Shown here in pieces: positions 45,651-55,836 of a DNA stretch of 64,000 nt (within the stretch, counting starts at the first letter, position 1; each line of letters begins with the position of its first letter). The position numbers and the translations under genes are program-made. Origin of the DNA: Carallia brachiata (Eukaryota > Streptophyta > Magnoliopsida > Malpighiales > Rhizophoraceae); NCBI GenBank assembly GCA_021464245.1, contig JADCRB010000016.1, positions 2,787,138 through 2,851,137 of the forward strand, given 5' to 3'. The notes below the pieces were generated by a model, which was not told the DNA's origin, did no database searches, and was given only the letters and a program-made list of their open reading frames with translations.

Positions 45651-46840
45651 GGTTGAGGCAATTCAAAAGATGTCTGAACCTACAAACCTGCATGCACTGT
45701 GAAGTCTACAAGGAAAGCTGGCCTACATTCGCCGTTTCATCTCCGACTTAGCTGGGAGGTGTTAACCTTTCCATCGACTGATGAAGAAGGATGTTAACTT
45801 CGAGTGGGACAAAGCTTGCAGCAAAGCCTTCGAGAACATAAAGAAGTACCTTTCCAATCCACCACTCCTGGGTGCTCCAATTCAAGGAAAGTCATTGATT
45901 CTCTACATTGCAGTGCAGGAAAAGTTTTTGGGAGCCCTACTTGCACAGGAAAATGAGCAGGGAAAAGAAGTTGCTCTGTATTACTTGAGCAGAACACTAA
46001 ACGGTCCGGAACTGAGCTATTCGCCCATTGAAAAGACATGTTTAGCACTGTTCTTCGTCATTGATAAGCTAAGGCACTATATGCAAGCTCACACAATACG
46101 TCTCATTGCCAGAGCTGATCCTATCAAATATATCTTATCTAGACTAATCTTATCAGGACGACTTACCAAGTGGGCAGTAATGCTACAGAGTTACGACATT
46201 CTTTACGTGCCTCAAAAAGCAGTAAAGGGACAAGCCCTAGCAGATTTCTTGGCAGATCACCATGTCCCATCGGATTGGGAGTTCACAGATGATCTTTCGG
46301 ATGAAGAGGTCTTTTACATTGAGACACTACCACTATGGACGATGTTCTTTGATGGTGCAGCAAGACGTGATGGTGCTGGTGCCGGCATAGTGTTTGTCAC
46401 TCTTCAACGACAAATACTACCATGTGCTATCATTCTCGGTGAATTATGTTTAAATGATGTTGCTGAATACCAGGCTCTGATCATTGGTCTTCAAAGGGCA
46501 GTCGATATGAAGATTCCAACTATAGAAGTCCATGGAGATTCCTAACTCGTCATCAACCAACTTATAGGGTTGTATGATGAAAAGAAAAAAGATCTTACAC
46601 CTTACCATCAACGTGCTCGACAGCTAATGGATGAATTTGAAAGCATCACCTTGGAGCATGTGCCTCGACGAGAAAACACTCAGGTAAACACGTTGGCTAA
46701 CCTGGCCACTTCTCTGGTAAAGTCAGAAATTCAGGCTACAGTTGTTGTCGTATGTCAGAAATGGATAGTGCCACAGAAGGATGATGAAGAAACTACAGTA
46801 GCCAACGTTGCATCTGTACGTCTCACAGAGAACGAAAAAT
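45651..46840 (+). pseudogene. Dual RNase H (retroviral type plus archaeal type) of Tat element 1
   Basis: First RNase H: FEWDKACSKAFENIKKYL, LILYIAVQEKFLGALLAQ, ELSYSPIEKTCLALFF. Second, archaeal-type domain: WTMFFDGAARRDGAGAGIVFV, NDVAEYQALIIGL, IEVHGDS and HVPRRENTQVN, giving the D-E-D residues. Tandem RNase H of this type defines the Tat clade. A TAA at about 46543 cuts the second domain. Confidence 0.9.
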
Positions 46841-47324
46841 TCTGGAGGCGTTATGGGCGTATCGTACAACTTACCGGACTCCAACACAGGCGACGCCATA
46901 CTCACTTGTCTACGGTGTCGAAGCAATACTTCCGTTAGAAACACAGATTCCATCTCTGCGCATGACTATTCTGGAAGGACTCACGCAGGAGGAGAATGCT
47001 CGCCTACGTTTGGATGAGTTAGAAGCCCTTGATGAAAAGAGACTCGAAGCACAACAACAACTCGAATGCTACCAAGCCCGGCTCACCAACACGTTCAACC
47101 GCAAGGTTCGCCTTCGATCTTTTCAAGTTGGAAACCTTGTTCTTGTAGTACGACGGCCCATCAACATGAAGCATCGGCCTGGTGACAATCTTACTTTCAA
47201 ATGGGACGGGTCATACTTAGTGCAGCAGGCCTATACTCACAACGCTTACATACGGTTAGACCATTAAGGTGTCTGAATTGGCCTAATCAATGGTAAATTT
47301 TTGAAACAGTATTATGTGTAAATA
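46841..47324 (+). pseudogene. Integrase C-terminal remnant of Tat element 1
   Basis: Only the end of integrase survives: LEGLTQEENARLRLDELEALDEKR, VRLRSFQVGNLVLV and the final NGKFLKQYYV. Compared with element 2, about 1 kb containing the zinc-binding and DDE core is missing; the text jumps from the end of the second RNase H straight to the post-core region. This deletion alone would prevent autonomous integration. Confidence 0.85.
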
Positions 47325-47921
47325 TGTTAAAAAAATAAAAAAAATCGAAAAAAATAGAAAAAAATCAAAAATAGAAAAAAAAATAAAAAAGAAGAAAAAA
47401 ATAAAAAAAGAAGAAAATAAAAAAAATTTTAAAAAAAATTCAGAAGTCCCGATATGAAAGTCCAAGCGAGAGTTCAAACCCGAAAATCTAAACTCAAACA
47501 CTTGATTCCAAATCAGAAAACTCAAGCCCAACTCCAAAGCCTGAAAACCAAATCCAAATCCAAAACCCAAACACTCGACTCAAATCCAAAAAGTCTAAGT
47601 CGAGAAGCCGAAACGCTCTACCCAAATCCAAAAGCCCAAATCAAGAAAGCCCAAAAAAATCAAGTCCAATTTAAAACCCAGACACAAAACCTAAGCCGAA
47701 AAACCCAAATCCAATCCAAAACTCGAAACCCAAAAATCCCAAGTTCTAGACACAGTTCAGAACCCAAGTTCAAAATCCAATCCAACTCCTGCCTCGCATA
47801 AGTATAAACTGTGAAAGGCCCAAAAATATAAAAGCGACGGAGGGTTTGAGTCTGAAACCCAGCCTCAGTCTCAACCGATTTTCACCACATATCAGACCTT
47901 TGCTCCTCTGCTAGAAGAAAG
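47325..47921 (+). other. Low-complexity spacer between pol and the homeobox frame
   Basis: 47329-47450 is A-rich with scattered AAAAATAGAAAAA words; 47455-47790 is an imperfect array of CCAAATCC/CCCAAAC/CACTCGACTC words. The same arrangement, inverted, lies at 56640-57065 in element 2. Confidence 0.7.
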
Positions 47922-48501
47922 ATGGAATCAATTGGAGAACCTCAAGACAAGGGAGAAGAAAAGTCACCCCGCACAAGGTGGCAACCAACCATGGCACAAC
48001 TGTAAATTTTGGAGGAAGTCTTCCACAACAATAGAGGTATTATTCCTAATACATCGAAGGAAAAAATGTGTTTTATTGGTTCCAGAATCAGAGAAATAGG
48101 AAGAAACCAGCACTGAGAACTACTTTTTCCAAAGCACAGTCTGCCGTTCCGATAGTAGATCCCACCGGAACAGCTTCGCCCTCAAATGAAGCAAATCCGA
48201 GTTCTACCACTGCAATGGTCTCTTCAGGCTATAACGATCAAAGCCATAGCTTATGGGAGCATGCGTACTGGTCCTAGTGATCTTACGCAATCAGTCAAGG
48301 GTTCATCTCCCCTAAGTACTTAAGTTCAGGAGGGACTTTTCTAGCATAAGGAAGTCATTCTAGCGAAACTTTGCCTCTCTTCTCAGAATATTCCAGCAGC
48401 ATCAACCAGCCGGAATGCTCCATCGACGTCAACATCATCGGCCCACCAGACGAGGCCGAGCTTGACTTGGAGTTGTGCCTCGAGCCCCGTCAGGATGGCT
48501 A
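47922..48501 (+). pseudogene. WUSCHEL-like homeobox cargo of Tat element 1, broken
   Basis: ATG at 47922; SPRTRWQPTMAQL opens the homeodomain and keeps the canonical Arg-Trp, then a TAA interrupts it. About 44 bp of the homeobox is deleted near 48047, after which VFYWFQNQRNRKKPALRT (from 48068) gives recognition helix 3. Further on are TLPLF (48368-48382), an exact WUS-box core, and LDLELCLE near 48462, an EAR motif with one Arg-to-Cys change. A TAG at about 48275 replaces a Trp present in element 2. In plants WUS is a nuclear repressor/activator of stem-cell fate; this copy is dead, but it shows the cargo predates the split of the two elements. Confidence 0.85.
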
Positions 48502-48513
48502 ACAAGATAAGGT

Positions 48514-48592
48514 GCAACGACTTCTACAGCATACGGCAACGACTTCTGCAGCACACGGCAATGACTTCTGCAACACACGGTAACGACTTTCG
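48514..48592 (+). repeat. 22-bp tandem array downstream of the homeobox frame
   Basis: 3.6 copies of GCAACGACTTCTGCAGCACACG variants; the matching array in element 2 is at 55837-55918. Confidence 0.85.
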
Positions 48593-48780
48593 TGATGGGC
48601 GTCAGCCGCTGCCTCTTTTGTCTCTTATGAGGGAAAGGGACGTGGATGACCCTACTCAATACTGTGTACCTTCTTTTTGACTTTTTTTTAAAAAAAAAAG
48701 CTCTGTATTGTATGTATATATATCCTACATGCCCAATTCATAACACTCACCCCTTATCTCTTCTTTTTCTCAAAAAGAAA

Positions 48781-49060
48781 ATGGCTAGTCTCTGCACTTG
48801 TCTTAGGAAGTTATTTGATCAAGGGGATGGAGATGCACGAGCTAAGAAATGAATGAGTAGTCTTCCTCGAGGGATCCCTAAAAGCTCTTGAAACTCAGTC
48901 TCTAACGCCATTAATGTCATGGAGTTCCAACCACTCTCCTTAGTTCACATCTACTATAGAGGGATGAGAAGCTGCAATCATCCTGATATTCCTTTAGATG
49001 CGGCGACATACAGAGAAGTTCCAACTACTCTCCTTACGTCGGAGCAGACTCGAGAATCAT
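48781..49060 (+). pseudogene. Second cargo frame (MASLCTCL...) of Tat element 1, broken
   Basis: ATG at 48781 in good context (AAAATGGC) opens MASLCTCLRKLFDQ; a TGA at 48850 and an insertion/stop shortly after break it. Later segments (VMEFQPLSLVHIYYRGM, REVPTTLLTSEQT) match the intact 82-codon frame in element 2. A TATATATAT stretch lies about 60 bp upstream. Function unknown. Confidence 0.6.
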
Positions 49061-49444
49061 CACTATAGTCAGTCTCTCTGTGTGCTGGTCTTGAAGTTTC
49101 GTAGTGCTGGGCCTTCCTCATGAGAAGGTTCAAGTTCTTTGCCTACCGAATCATCCTCACCAGAGCTATGGAACTTTAAGACATATAAATTTTTTTTTTG
49201 CGAGCTATGGAAGTTCGACGTCACCTGGAGTCAAGGCTTCAATTTCTATATTGGCTGAGCTGCTAACTTCCTCAAGATCGTATCAGATTCCTATTGCGAT
49301 TCAACAACAGCAGGCTAGCCAGAGATAGAAGATTTCAACATTCAATGTTCATCAGTACGTTTCAAGCTTCAAACTGGACTTCAAGACTCAGATCGAATCA
49401 CGACCACAAAGTTCTTCCTTACCGACCCTTGAAGTGGGAGCATT
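49061..49444 (+). other. 3' untranslated region and polypurine tract of Tat element 1
   Basis: No supported frame; ends with GAAGTGGGAGCATT, the polypurine tract, next to the LTR start TGTAAACG at 49445. Confidence 0.65.
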
Positions 49445-50231
49445 TGTAAACGTGTTTTTCAGTTAAAAAAAAAATAAGAAGAAATAGTCAATGTCAAATG
49501 GTCGACGTTGCCAAATTCAAAATTGGCAACGCCGACCCAAAGAAAAAGAAAAAAAAAAATTCCTTTCCCATGTGATGTTCACATGGAAAAAGAGTCTTAT
49601 AAATAGATCCTCGCTTCCCAGTTCAAAGCATATTCAGCAAATCTGTAAACAGAAAAATACAGAGAATTTGAGAGAAAAATTTTTTTTGAAAATCTCTCAA
49701 GAAAATTTCTTTTTTTCTTACATGTTTTACTCTGCAGTATACTCTTCTAACTCCTTTTTTAGAGATATTTCAGGTGTAAACCCTAAAAAATTTGTTGTTT
49801 CCATTTCTAAGTTTATTTTTGGGTTTATATTCTCCGATCGCTTTAGATCTAAAATTATAAGAATATATATCTAAAAATATCAAATTATTACAAAACCAGC
49901 TGGGATCAAGCCTCATACGGCCCTCAGCAAAGTCCAGACAACTCATCTGAGAACAAGTCCGTTCGACCCTCGATGAAATTAAGTTAGATCGGTTCAGATC
50001 AGGTCTCTGCGGTTCTTAAACGTAGCGCAGACGTCTACCTCAGATTCAGTTTCAGTCTACCTAGTTCAAGAAAAACCTGTGGAATTTATTACTGTCAAGA
50101 TCAAGCTCGAGCAGCCCTTGACAGAGTCACGAAAGAACACTAATCGGAGGATCTACGAAGATCGACCCCACGTAAATTTTTTTTTATTTTAAATTTTTAT
50201 TTGTAATTTATTATTATATTTTCGAGTCTAA
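49445..50231 (+). repeat. 3' LTR of Tat element 1, truncated at its end
   Basis: About 787 bp, aligned throughout with the 5' LTR (roughly 90% or better by eye), including the inverted repeat (49500-49514 / 49523-49537, one mismatch) and TATA box. It stops at GAGTCTAACT, lacking the last ~30 bases ending GTTACA. Confidence 0.85.
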
Positions 50232-50232
50232 C

Positions 50233-51366
50233 TAGCCAAGGTTTTCATTTTATTTATTCTTTCAGGTGGCAAGTTAACTTAATTTCTCCTAATACTTGTG
50301 AATATTTAACATTTTAAATATTTGTGAACATTTAAATTAATGTGAAGTTATTTTTAGGTCCCAATCGACAGTAAACTAGTAATTGTCTTTTAGTTTCCTT
50401 TTATAATATTGCCACCAACAGTTAGAACCTAAACTCTTATTTTAGAAATTTTAGATTCTAATTTTCAAAAGGAGTGGCAAGATTTATGGGGATGTGGAGA
50501 ACCAACTCATTGTGTAGCTCTGGTTATAACAAGCCCAACAAGCCTCTTAATTGAAAAAAAGAAATGAACAACAAATTACAATAACATAACTTTCATGCAG
50601 GAATATTTGACTGTTCCCACAATATGACCTCAACTTCCTCGTGCATTCCTTAATTTTCAAACCTTAGGTCGACATGATTTGATGGTTTGAAAAACACTTT
50701 CAAGCATAACCACTTTGAATTGCAAAGAATTTCAAAATGAACGAAATTGTTCAATGTTAATGTGTCTTATTTTAATAGGAAAAATACTTTAACTTGAGTT
50801 TGGTAGCAAACTTGCACCTTACATTTCAATTATAATAGAATATACTCTATGATGAAAAATACTTTTTTTTTTTTTTGGGATCAATGATGAACAACAGTTA
50901 ATCAAACATAACGAGGTAAAATAAATATATGTTTATTTCTTTTACAAAAGTTTAAATGTTTCAAAAATAATGGTTCTAGCGATTAACCAATGCCAAAAAG
51001 AAACACATAAAAAGGAATTTATCGGTAAAGTTTTAGCAGCAACATTGTCACTAAAAAAAAAAAGTCAATGCAGAAAACATTCAAATCCCAATAAGCCCCA
51101 AACTGGTTTCGTTCTTCTGAAAAATGAAGGGCAATTTACTCTTGTTAGTACATTTATGGTAGGAGTTTTGTAATTATTTCGAACTTTTATTAATGATAAT
51201 GAACAGAGAAGAGTGATTGTTACTCAAATATATGTCAATATAATTTTTTGTTAACTTTTAAAATATAAGGTTTAAATCATTATTAGGTTCAAATTATAGT
51301 GCTTTGTCTGGATGTGAATTTTCCTTTCAGATGTCTATGTTATGACTTATTATGTTATGTTAAACT
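50233..51366. other. Continuation of repeat unit B, then intergenic
   Basis: 50237-50400 continues copy B. The rest is AT-rich; a TTGGTAGCAAACTTGC-containing stretch and A/T runs show no gene or clear element. Confidence 0.5.
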
Positions 51367-51371
51367 CTTGT

Positions 51372-52153
51372 TGTAAACGCGTTTAAAAAAAAAAGAAAAA
51401 AAGTCAAAACCGCGTTAGTCACCAATTGTACGGTTGGTAATTTTTATTTTTTTACTTCCACACAATATTTTTACACAGGAAGGAAGGTCTATAAATAGGC
51501 TCTCGCCTCCAGTTCAAAATCATATTCAGAAAATCTATAAACAGAAAAATATAGAGAACTTGAGAGAAAAAGAAAATTTTAAAAATCTCTCAAAAAATTT
51601 TCTCTTTTTTCTACGTATTTTTAGTCTACAGTATATTCTCCTAACTCCAATTTTAGAGATATCTCAGGTGTAAACCCTAAAAAATTTGTTGTATCTATTT
51701 CTAAGTGTATTTTGAGTTTATACTTTCCGATAGCATCAGAACTGGATCTGTGAGGTATAGATATAAAATATTAAAATATTACAAATCCGTCTGAGATCAA
51801 ACCTAATACGGTCCTTAGAAAAATCTAGACAACTCACCTGAGAATAAGTCTCCTTAGCCCTCGATCAAATTAAGTCAGATCGAATCAGATCTAGTCTCTG
51901 TGGTCGAAGTATTTACCTCAGATCCAGTTTCAGTCCCCAGCAGGATCTAGTCAGTTCGAGATAAAACTGTGAAATTTATTTATATCAAAATCAAGCTCGT
52001 GCAGTCCTTAACAAAGTCATGAAATAACACTAATCAGAGGATCCGACGAAATCGACTCCACGTAAATTTTATTTTATTTTAAATTTTTATTTATAATTTA
52101 TGTTTAAATTTTCGAATTTAATTATTATAGGTTTGAAATTTACGTCCGTTACA
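51372..52153 (+). repeat. Solo LTR related to the Tat family
   Basis: Starts TGTAAACGCG, ends GTCCGTTACA, 782 bp, with TATA box CTATAAATAGG near 51490 and the family passages CAGGTGTAAACCCTAAAAAA and CCACGTAAATTTT. The perfect duplication CTTGT flanks it (51367-51371, 52154-52158), so it arose by LTR-LTR recombination after a normal insertion. Confidence 0.88.
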
Positions 52154-52773
52154 CTTGTACTTATATTTTAAGTTTCAAGTGAGCATTTCATTGCCTTAAA
52201 AGCCCGGAATGAGGAGAGTTTATGGGGAACAAGATCTACATATAATCATATTGTTCAGTTGAGCCAATTTAATAAACTCATATTGGATATTTGTTCTAGT
52301 TTTCCTATTCCAGGGGAGGCTCATTCTACGCCCATCCGGCTTGTAGGGTAGAGTCCACCTCCTCGTAGTTTAGTGAAGCTCAACGCAGAAGGGAGTTCCC
52401 AAGGTAATCTGGGCAGAGCGGAATTCGGGGGCTTATTGCGTGATGAGTTTGGGTTTTGGAAGGGTAGTTTTGTGGATATGGCTAGTGTGGATACAAACGC
52501 TGTCGCCGAACTTATGAGTATTTATCGTGGTTTGGAGCCTTGTTTAGATCTTTATTTTCGCTGTGTAATCGTTGAGTCTGATTTTCTTGAAGCATTACAC
52601 CTGAATTCCAGCAAATAGAATATGCACCACGAGTTTGGCAGGTTGATTTACAACATGAATCAAAAGCGGAGAATTACTGTGTCGATTGCCTATCTAAATT
52701 GGTTGCATCTTTCTTGTTCATGTTAGGTGTTAGTTTTGCTTAATTTTCTTTTCTGCTCATATGTACCAAAAAA
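52154..52773 (+). pseudogene. LINE 3' end with RNase H (RVT_3) domain
   Basis: VKLNAEGSSQGNLGRAEFGGLLRDEFG is the first strand, with the catalytic Asp replaced by Glu (usually NTDGS). Then VAELMSIYRGL and IVESDFLEALHL. Just after a stop come HESKAENYCVDCLSK and the poly(A) run at 52769. Plant LINEs end this way (RNase H, short 3' UTR, poly(A)). The left edge is the target site of the solo LTR; upstream LINE coding was not seen. Confidence 0.78.
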
Positions 52774-54338
52774 AAAAAAAAAGAGCGCAATTTTTTTTGC
52801 TAAGTCCATATGGATATGTGTTATTGTTTAGAAAAAAATTAGATAGTAATATTTAATAGCAATAAAGTAGTAATAAAGTGATACAAACTATTGGATAATT
52901 GAAATTTGAAAAAAAAAATCAACTATTAAATACTGTTCGATTAACTGTATAACCACTTTGTTATTATATAAGATTAAATTGCATAATAAAACTCTAATTT
53001 TTATCAAAAAAAATTATTTTTCACAATTATTCTTTGAGGAAATTTTTGCCAAAAAAAAAATTATATGCCTGATGAAGTAATGAGAGATTGCGTGAATAAG
53101 ATGAGCCAATGGTGGGATGAATATATGCCTGATGAAGTAATGGGTGAAGAAGGAGAACAGAATTTTTCAAAAAAAAAAAAGATTTTTCTCATTTAATTTT
53201 AATTCTAAATTTCACAATAAATGTCATGTTGGCACGTTATGTTGTCAAATTTTTTACGTACACAGGTGTAAGTTAATGGTATTCGTTAGTGTCTGTAGTT
53301 AAAATTTTTGATAAAAATAGGGGTTATTATACAAATAAAAAATCATTTTTGTGTCGAGTAACAAATTAGTATAAACTATTAAAAATAATAATTTATCTTT
53401 TTTTGAATTTTTTGTAATAAATCTAACACGCTATAATATTTTTTGAAAAGAATTTGTCTATTTCGATGACTTGTTAATTACATGTGTCAACAGACACTAA
53501 CAAGTATAATTGTCATATCATCGAAATAGACTGATTCCTATGAACATTTCATCCAAACAGACAGATTTTGTCCATGGGAATATCATAGCATGTTAGATTT
53601 ATTACCAAAAAATTTTAGGAGGATAAATTATTACATTTTAAAGTTGGTATTATATTTATTACTCCACAAAAAGTTAGTAATAGTTTTGTATATTAATACT
53701 AAAAATAATTTTAAGGAACTAAATTATTACTTTTCAAAAATGGTGTTATGAGAACACAGATAATTTAGGATTTATTTGCATATTAACTACTTATTTTTTC
53801 AATGTCGATGTCCTCGCTACTCAAGACTTTAAACAGTAAAGAAAGTGGACATTAACAATGGTGAAGCAAAGGCCCAACGGAGAATACTCGTCCCATAATT
53901 GAGGCGTTTATGTAAAAGGTCCTGGAAAGCTGTCGCGAGATTTTCTTTTGTTTTTTTTTTATGTTATGGACGCGTCGTGTGATTTTCTAGTTCAATAGAA
54001 AGCTGCAGATGTTGTGGCTATTACTTGCTTCCATACGTTGAAACCATTATTAAGTCACAATCAATCGATAAATTAGTAATGGACTAATTTTGCATTATTA
54101 CCAATGACTATTTCCTTAACCACGGCTCCATCCAATTGCAAATCACTACTGGTTATTCAACATTGACTCTATGTGTGAAAATTTTCAATAGCGATGACAA
54201 AATAGTTTCGGATTTGGACCTATATGCCAACACAAAGTTTTCTTTCCATTTATTCTCAGATCTTAAACGTCAAGACATTTTGCTCCCGTAATGCAATTTT
54301 ATTGATTTATATTTTCATATATTGAAATTAAAACTCAA
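52774..54338. repeat. Diverged repeat unit, copy C
   Basis: Downstream of a LINE poly(A), as in copy A. It shares the TATATGCCTGATGAAG word, AATAAATGTCATGTTGGCA, GACTTTAAACAGTAAA and CAACGGAGAATACTCGTCCC in order. Ends near 54120; the remainder to 54338 has no recognisable feature. Confidence 0.65.
53320..53699. mobile_element. Fold-back MITE with 8-bp duplication (hAT-like)
   Basis: 380 bp that is nearly an inverted repeat of itself (AATAATTTATC ... GTAATAAATCTAACA on the left, reverse-complementary words at 53580-53650). TAAAAATA flanks it (53312-53319, 53700-53707). Copy A reads through without it (GATAAAAATAATTTTCAGG at 33845), confirming the insertion. Confidence 0.75.
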
Positions 54339-55008
54339 TGTAAGACGTAAATTTCGAATTTAAAACAATTAAACTCGAAAATACAAAAATAAATTACAAA
54401 TAAAAATTGTAAAGTAAAAGAAAATTTACGTGGGGACGATCTCCGTAGATCCTCCGATTAGTGTTCCTTTTTTGACTCCGTCAAGGGCTGCACGAGCTTG
54501 ATCTTGACAGAAATAATTTCCACCGCTTTTTCTTGAACTGGATAGACTGAAACTGTATCTGATTTGGACGTTTTGATTACGTTTAGGAACCGTAGAGACT
54601 TGATCTGAGCCGATCTGGCTTAATTTCACCGAGGGTCGAATGGATTTGTTCTCGGATGAGCTACCTGAATTTTGCTGAGGCCGTATGAAACTTAATCCCA
54701 GCCAGATTTGTAATATTTTGATTTTTTTTTTTTACTATCTCTCTTTTTTTTTTTCTTTTTTTTCTTTTTTCTTCCGCTTGCTTTTTTTTTTTTTTTTTTT
54801 TTCGCTTCGCTGCCTCTTCTGCGCTTTATTTTTTTGCTGCTGCTTTCTGCGCCTTTTAATTTCAATTGGGGAGGCCATTTATAGGCCTCCCCCTGCCTGC
54901 CACCAACCATTTGGTTGGTGGCAATTAATGAGGTTGGCAGCCACCAACCTTGAAGGTTGGCGGCTGCCAACCATATATATTTTTTTTTTCTTAAATTATT
55001 TGTTTACA
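54339..55008 (-). repeat. 3' LTR (minus orientation) of Tat element 2
   Basis: Plus strand starts TGTAAGACGTAAATTTCG and ends TTGTTTACA. It carries three adjacent palindromes: 54868-54892 (9-bp arms GGGGAGGCC around TATAAAT), 54900-54921 (10-bp arms) and 54932-54972 (18-bp arms, one mismatch). The TATA box lies in the loop of the first. Confidence 0.88.
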
Positions 55009-55399
55009 AATACCCTCATTTCAAGGGTCGGTAAGAAAGATTTTTACAGAGATAATTCGAACCGAGTCTTGAAGTCCAGTTTGAAATTTGGAAAGTCCTG
55101 ATGAATATTGAATTTTGGAGTCTTCCATCTTTGACCATGTCTGCTGTTGTTGGATCGTAATAGGAATCCGATACGATCTTGAGAAAGTTAGCAGCCCAGC
55201 CAATATAAAAATTGACATTCTAGCTCCAGGTGCATTCGAGCTTCCATGGCTGGCAATGGCTGGCAAAGGTTCTTTGAAGTTCCAAAGCTCTGGTGAGGAT
55301 GATCCGGTAGGCAAAGAACTCGAACATCCCCAAGAGGAAGGCCCAGGACCTTGGAACTTCAAGACCGGCACACACAGAGACTGACTGTAGTGATGATTC
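55009..55399 (-). other. 3' untranslated region and polypurine tract of Tat element 2
   Basis: Minus strand CCTTGAAATGAGGGTATT precedes the LTR start. A minus frame (55455-55021) is open, but it overlaps the second cargo frame in another register and is not preserved in element 1, so it is not called. Confidence 0.6.
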
Positions 55400-55648
55400 C
55401 TAAGTCTGCTTCGACGTAAGGAGAGTAGTTGGAACTTCCCCGTACATCGCCGCATTCAAAGGAAGATTAGGATAATTGCAGCGTCTCATCCCTCTGTAGT
55501 AGATGTGAACTAAGGAGAGTAGTTGGAACTCCATGACACCGATGGCGTTAGGGATCCCTCGAGGAAGACTACTCATTCTTTTCTTAGCTCGTGCACCTCC
55601 AACTTCTTGATCGAAGAACTTCCTGAGACAAGTGCAGAGACTAGCCAT
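55400..55648 (-). CDS. Second cargo frame, 82 codons, function unknown
   Basis: ATG at 55648 in strong plant context (AAAATGGCT). The product starts MASLCTCLRKFFDQ, with Cys residues near the N-terminus that could be lipidated, then RMSSLPRGIP, VMEFQLLSLVHIYYRGM and EVPTTLLTSKQT to a TAG. It is intact here and recognisable but broken in element 1 (48781). It does not match a family I know. It lies downstream of the homeobox frame and 22-bp array, with a minus-strand TATA-like run (55702-55714) about 55 bp upstream of the ATG, so it may have had its own promoter. Confidence 0.55.
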   Translation of the reverse strand: MASLCTCLRKFFDQEVGGARAKKRMSSLPRGIPNAIGVMEFQLLSLVHIYYRGMRRCNYPNLPLNAAMYGEVPTTLLTSKQT

Positions 55649-55701
55649 TTTCTTTTGAGAAAGAAGAGCTGAGGGGTGAGTATTATAACTCGGGAATGCA
55701 A

Positions 55702-55714
55702 GATATATATATAC
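55702..55714 (-). promoter_or_regulatory. TATA-like stretch ahead of the second cargo frame
   Basis: Minus strand TATATATATATCT, 54-66 bp upstream of the ATG at 55648; a similar run occupies the same place in element 1 (about 48714). Confidence 0.4.
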
Positions 55715-55836
55715 ATGCGATAAAGTTTTTTTTTTTTTTTTGAAAAAGTCAAAAAGAAGGTACGCAGAATCGAGCAGGGTCATCCACGTCCCTTTCCTGT
55801 ATAAGAGACAAAAGAGACAGCGGCTGACGCGTGTCA

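Larger units (their letters stand above)
40509..50231 (+). mobile_element. Tat-lineage Ty3/gypsy element 1 carrying a WUSCHEL-like cargo
   Basis: LTRs at 40509-41332 and 49445-50231, then gag-pro, RT, RNase H, a second archaeal-type RNase H (diagnostic of Tat), only the C-terminus of integrase, a low-complexity spacer, a homeobox frame, a second small frame and the polypurine tract. Many nonsense changes make it inactive. The 3' LTR lacks about 30 terminal bases and no target duplication is detectable, so the right boundary has been altered. It interrupts repeat unit B. Confidence 0.92.

Noticed and set aside
55021..55455. 144-codon minus frame at the end of Tat element 2
   Set aside because: Overlaps the better supported 82-codon frame in another register and is only partly open in element 1.
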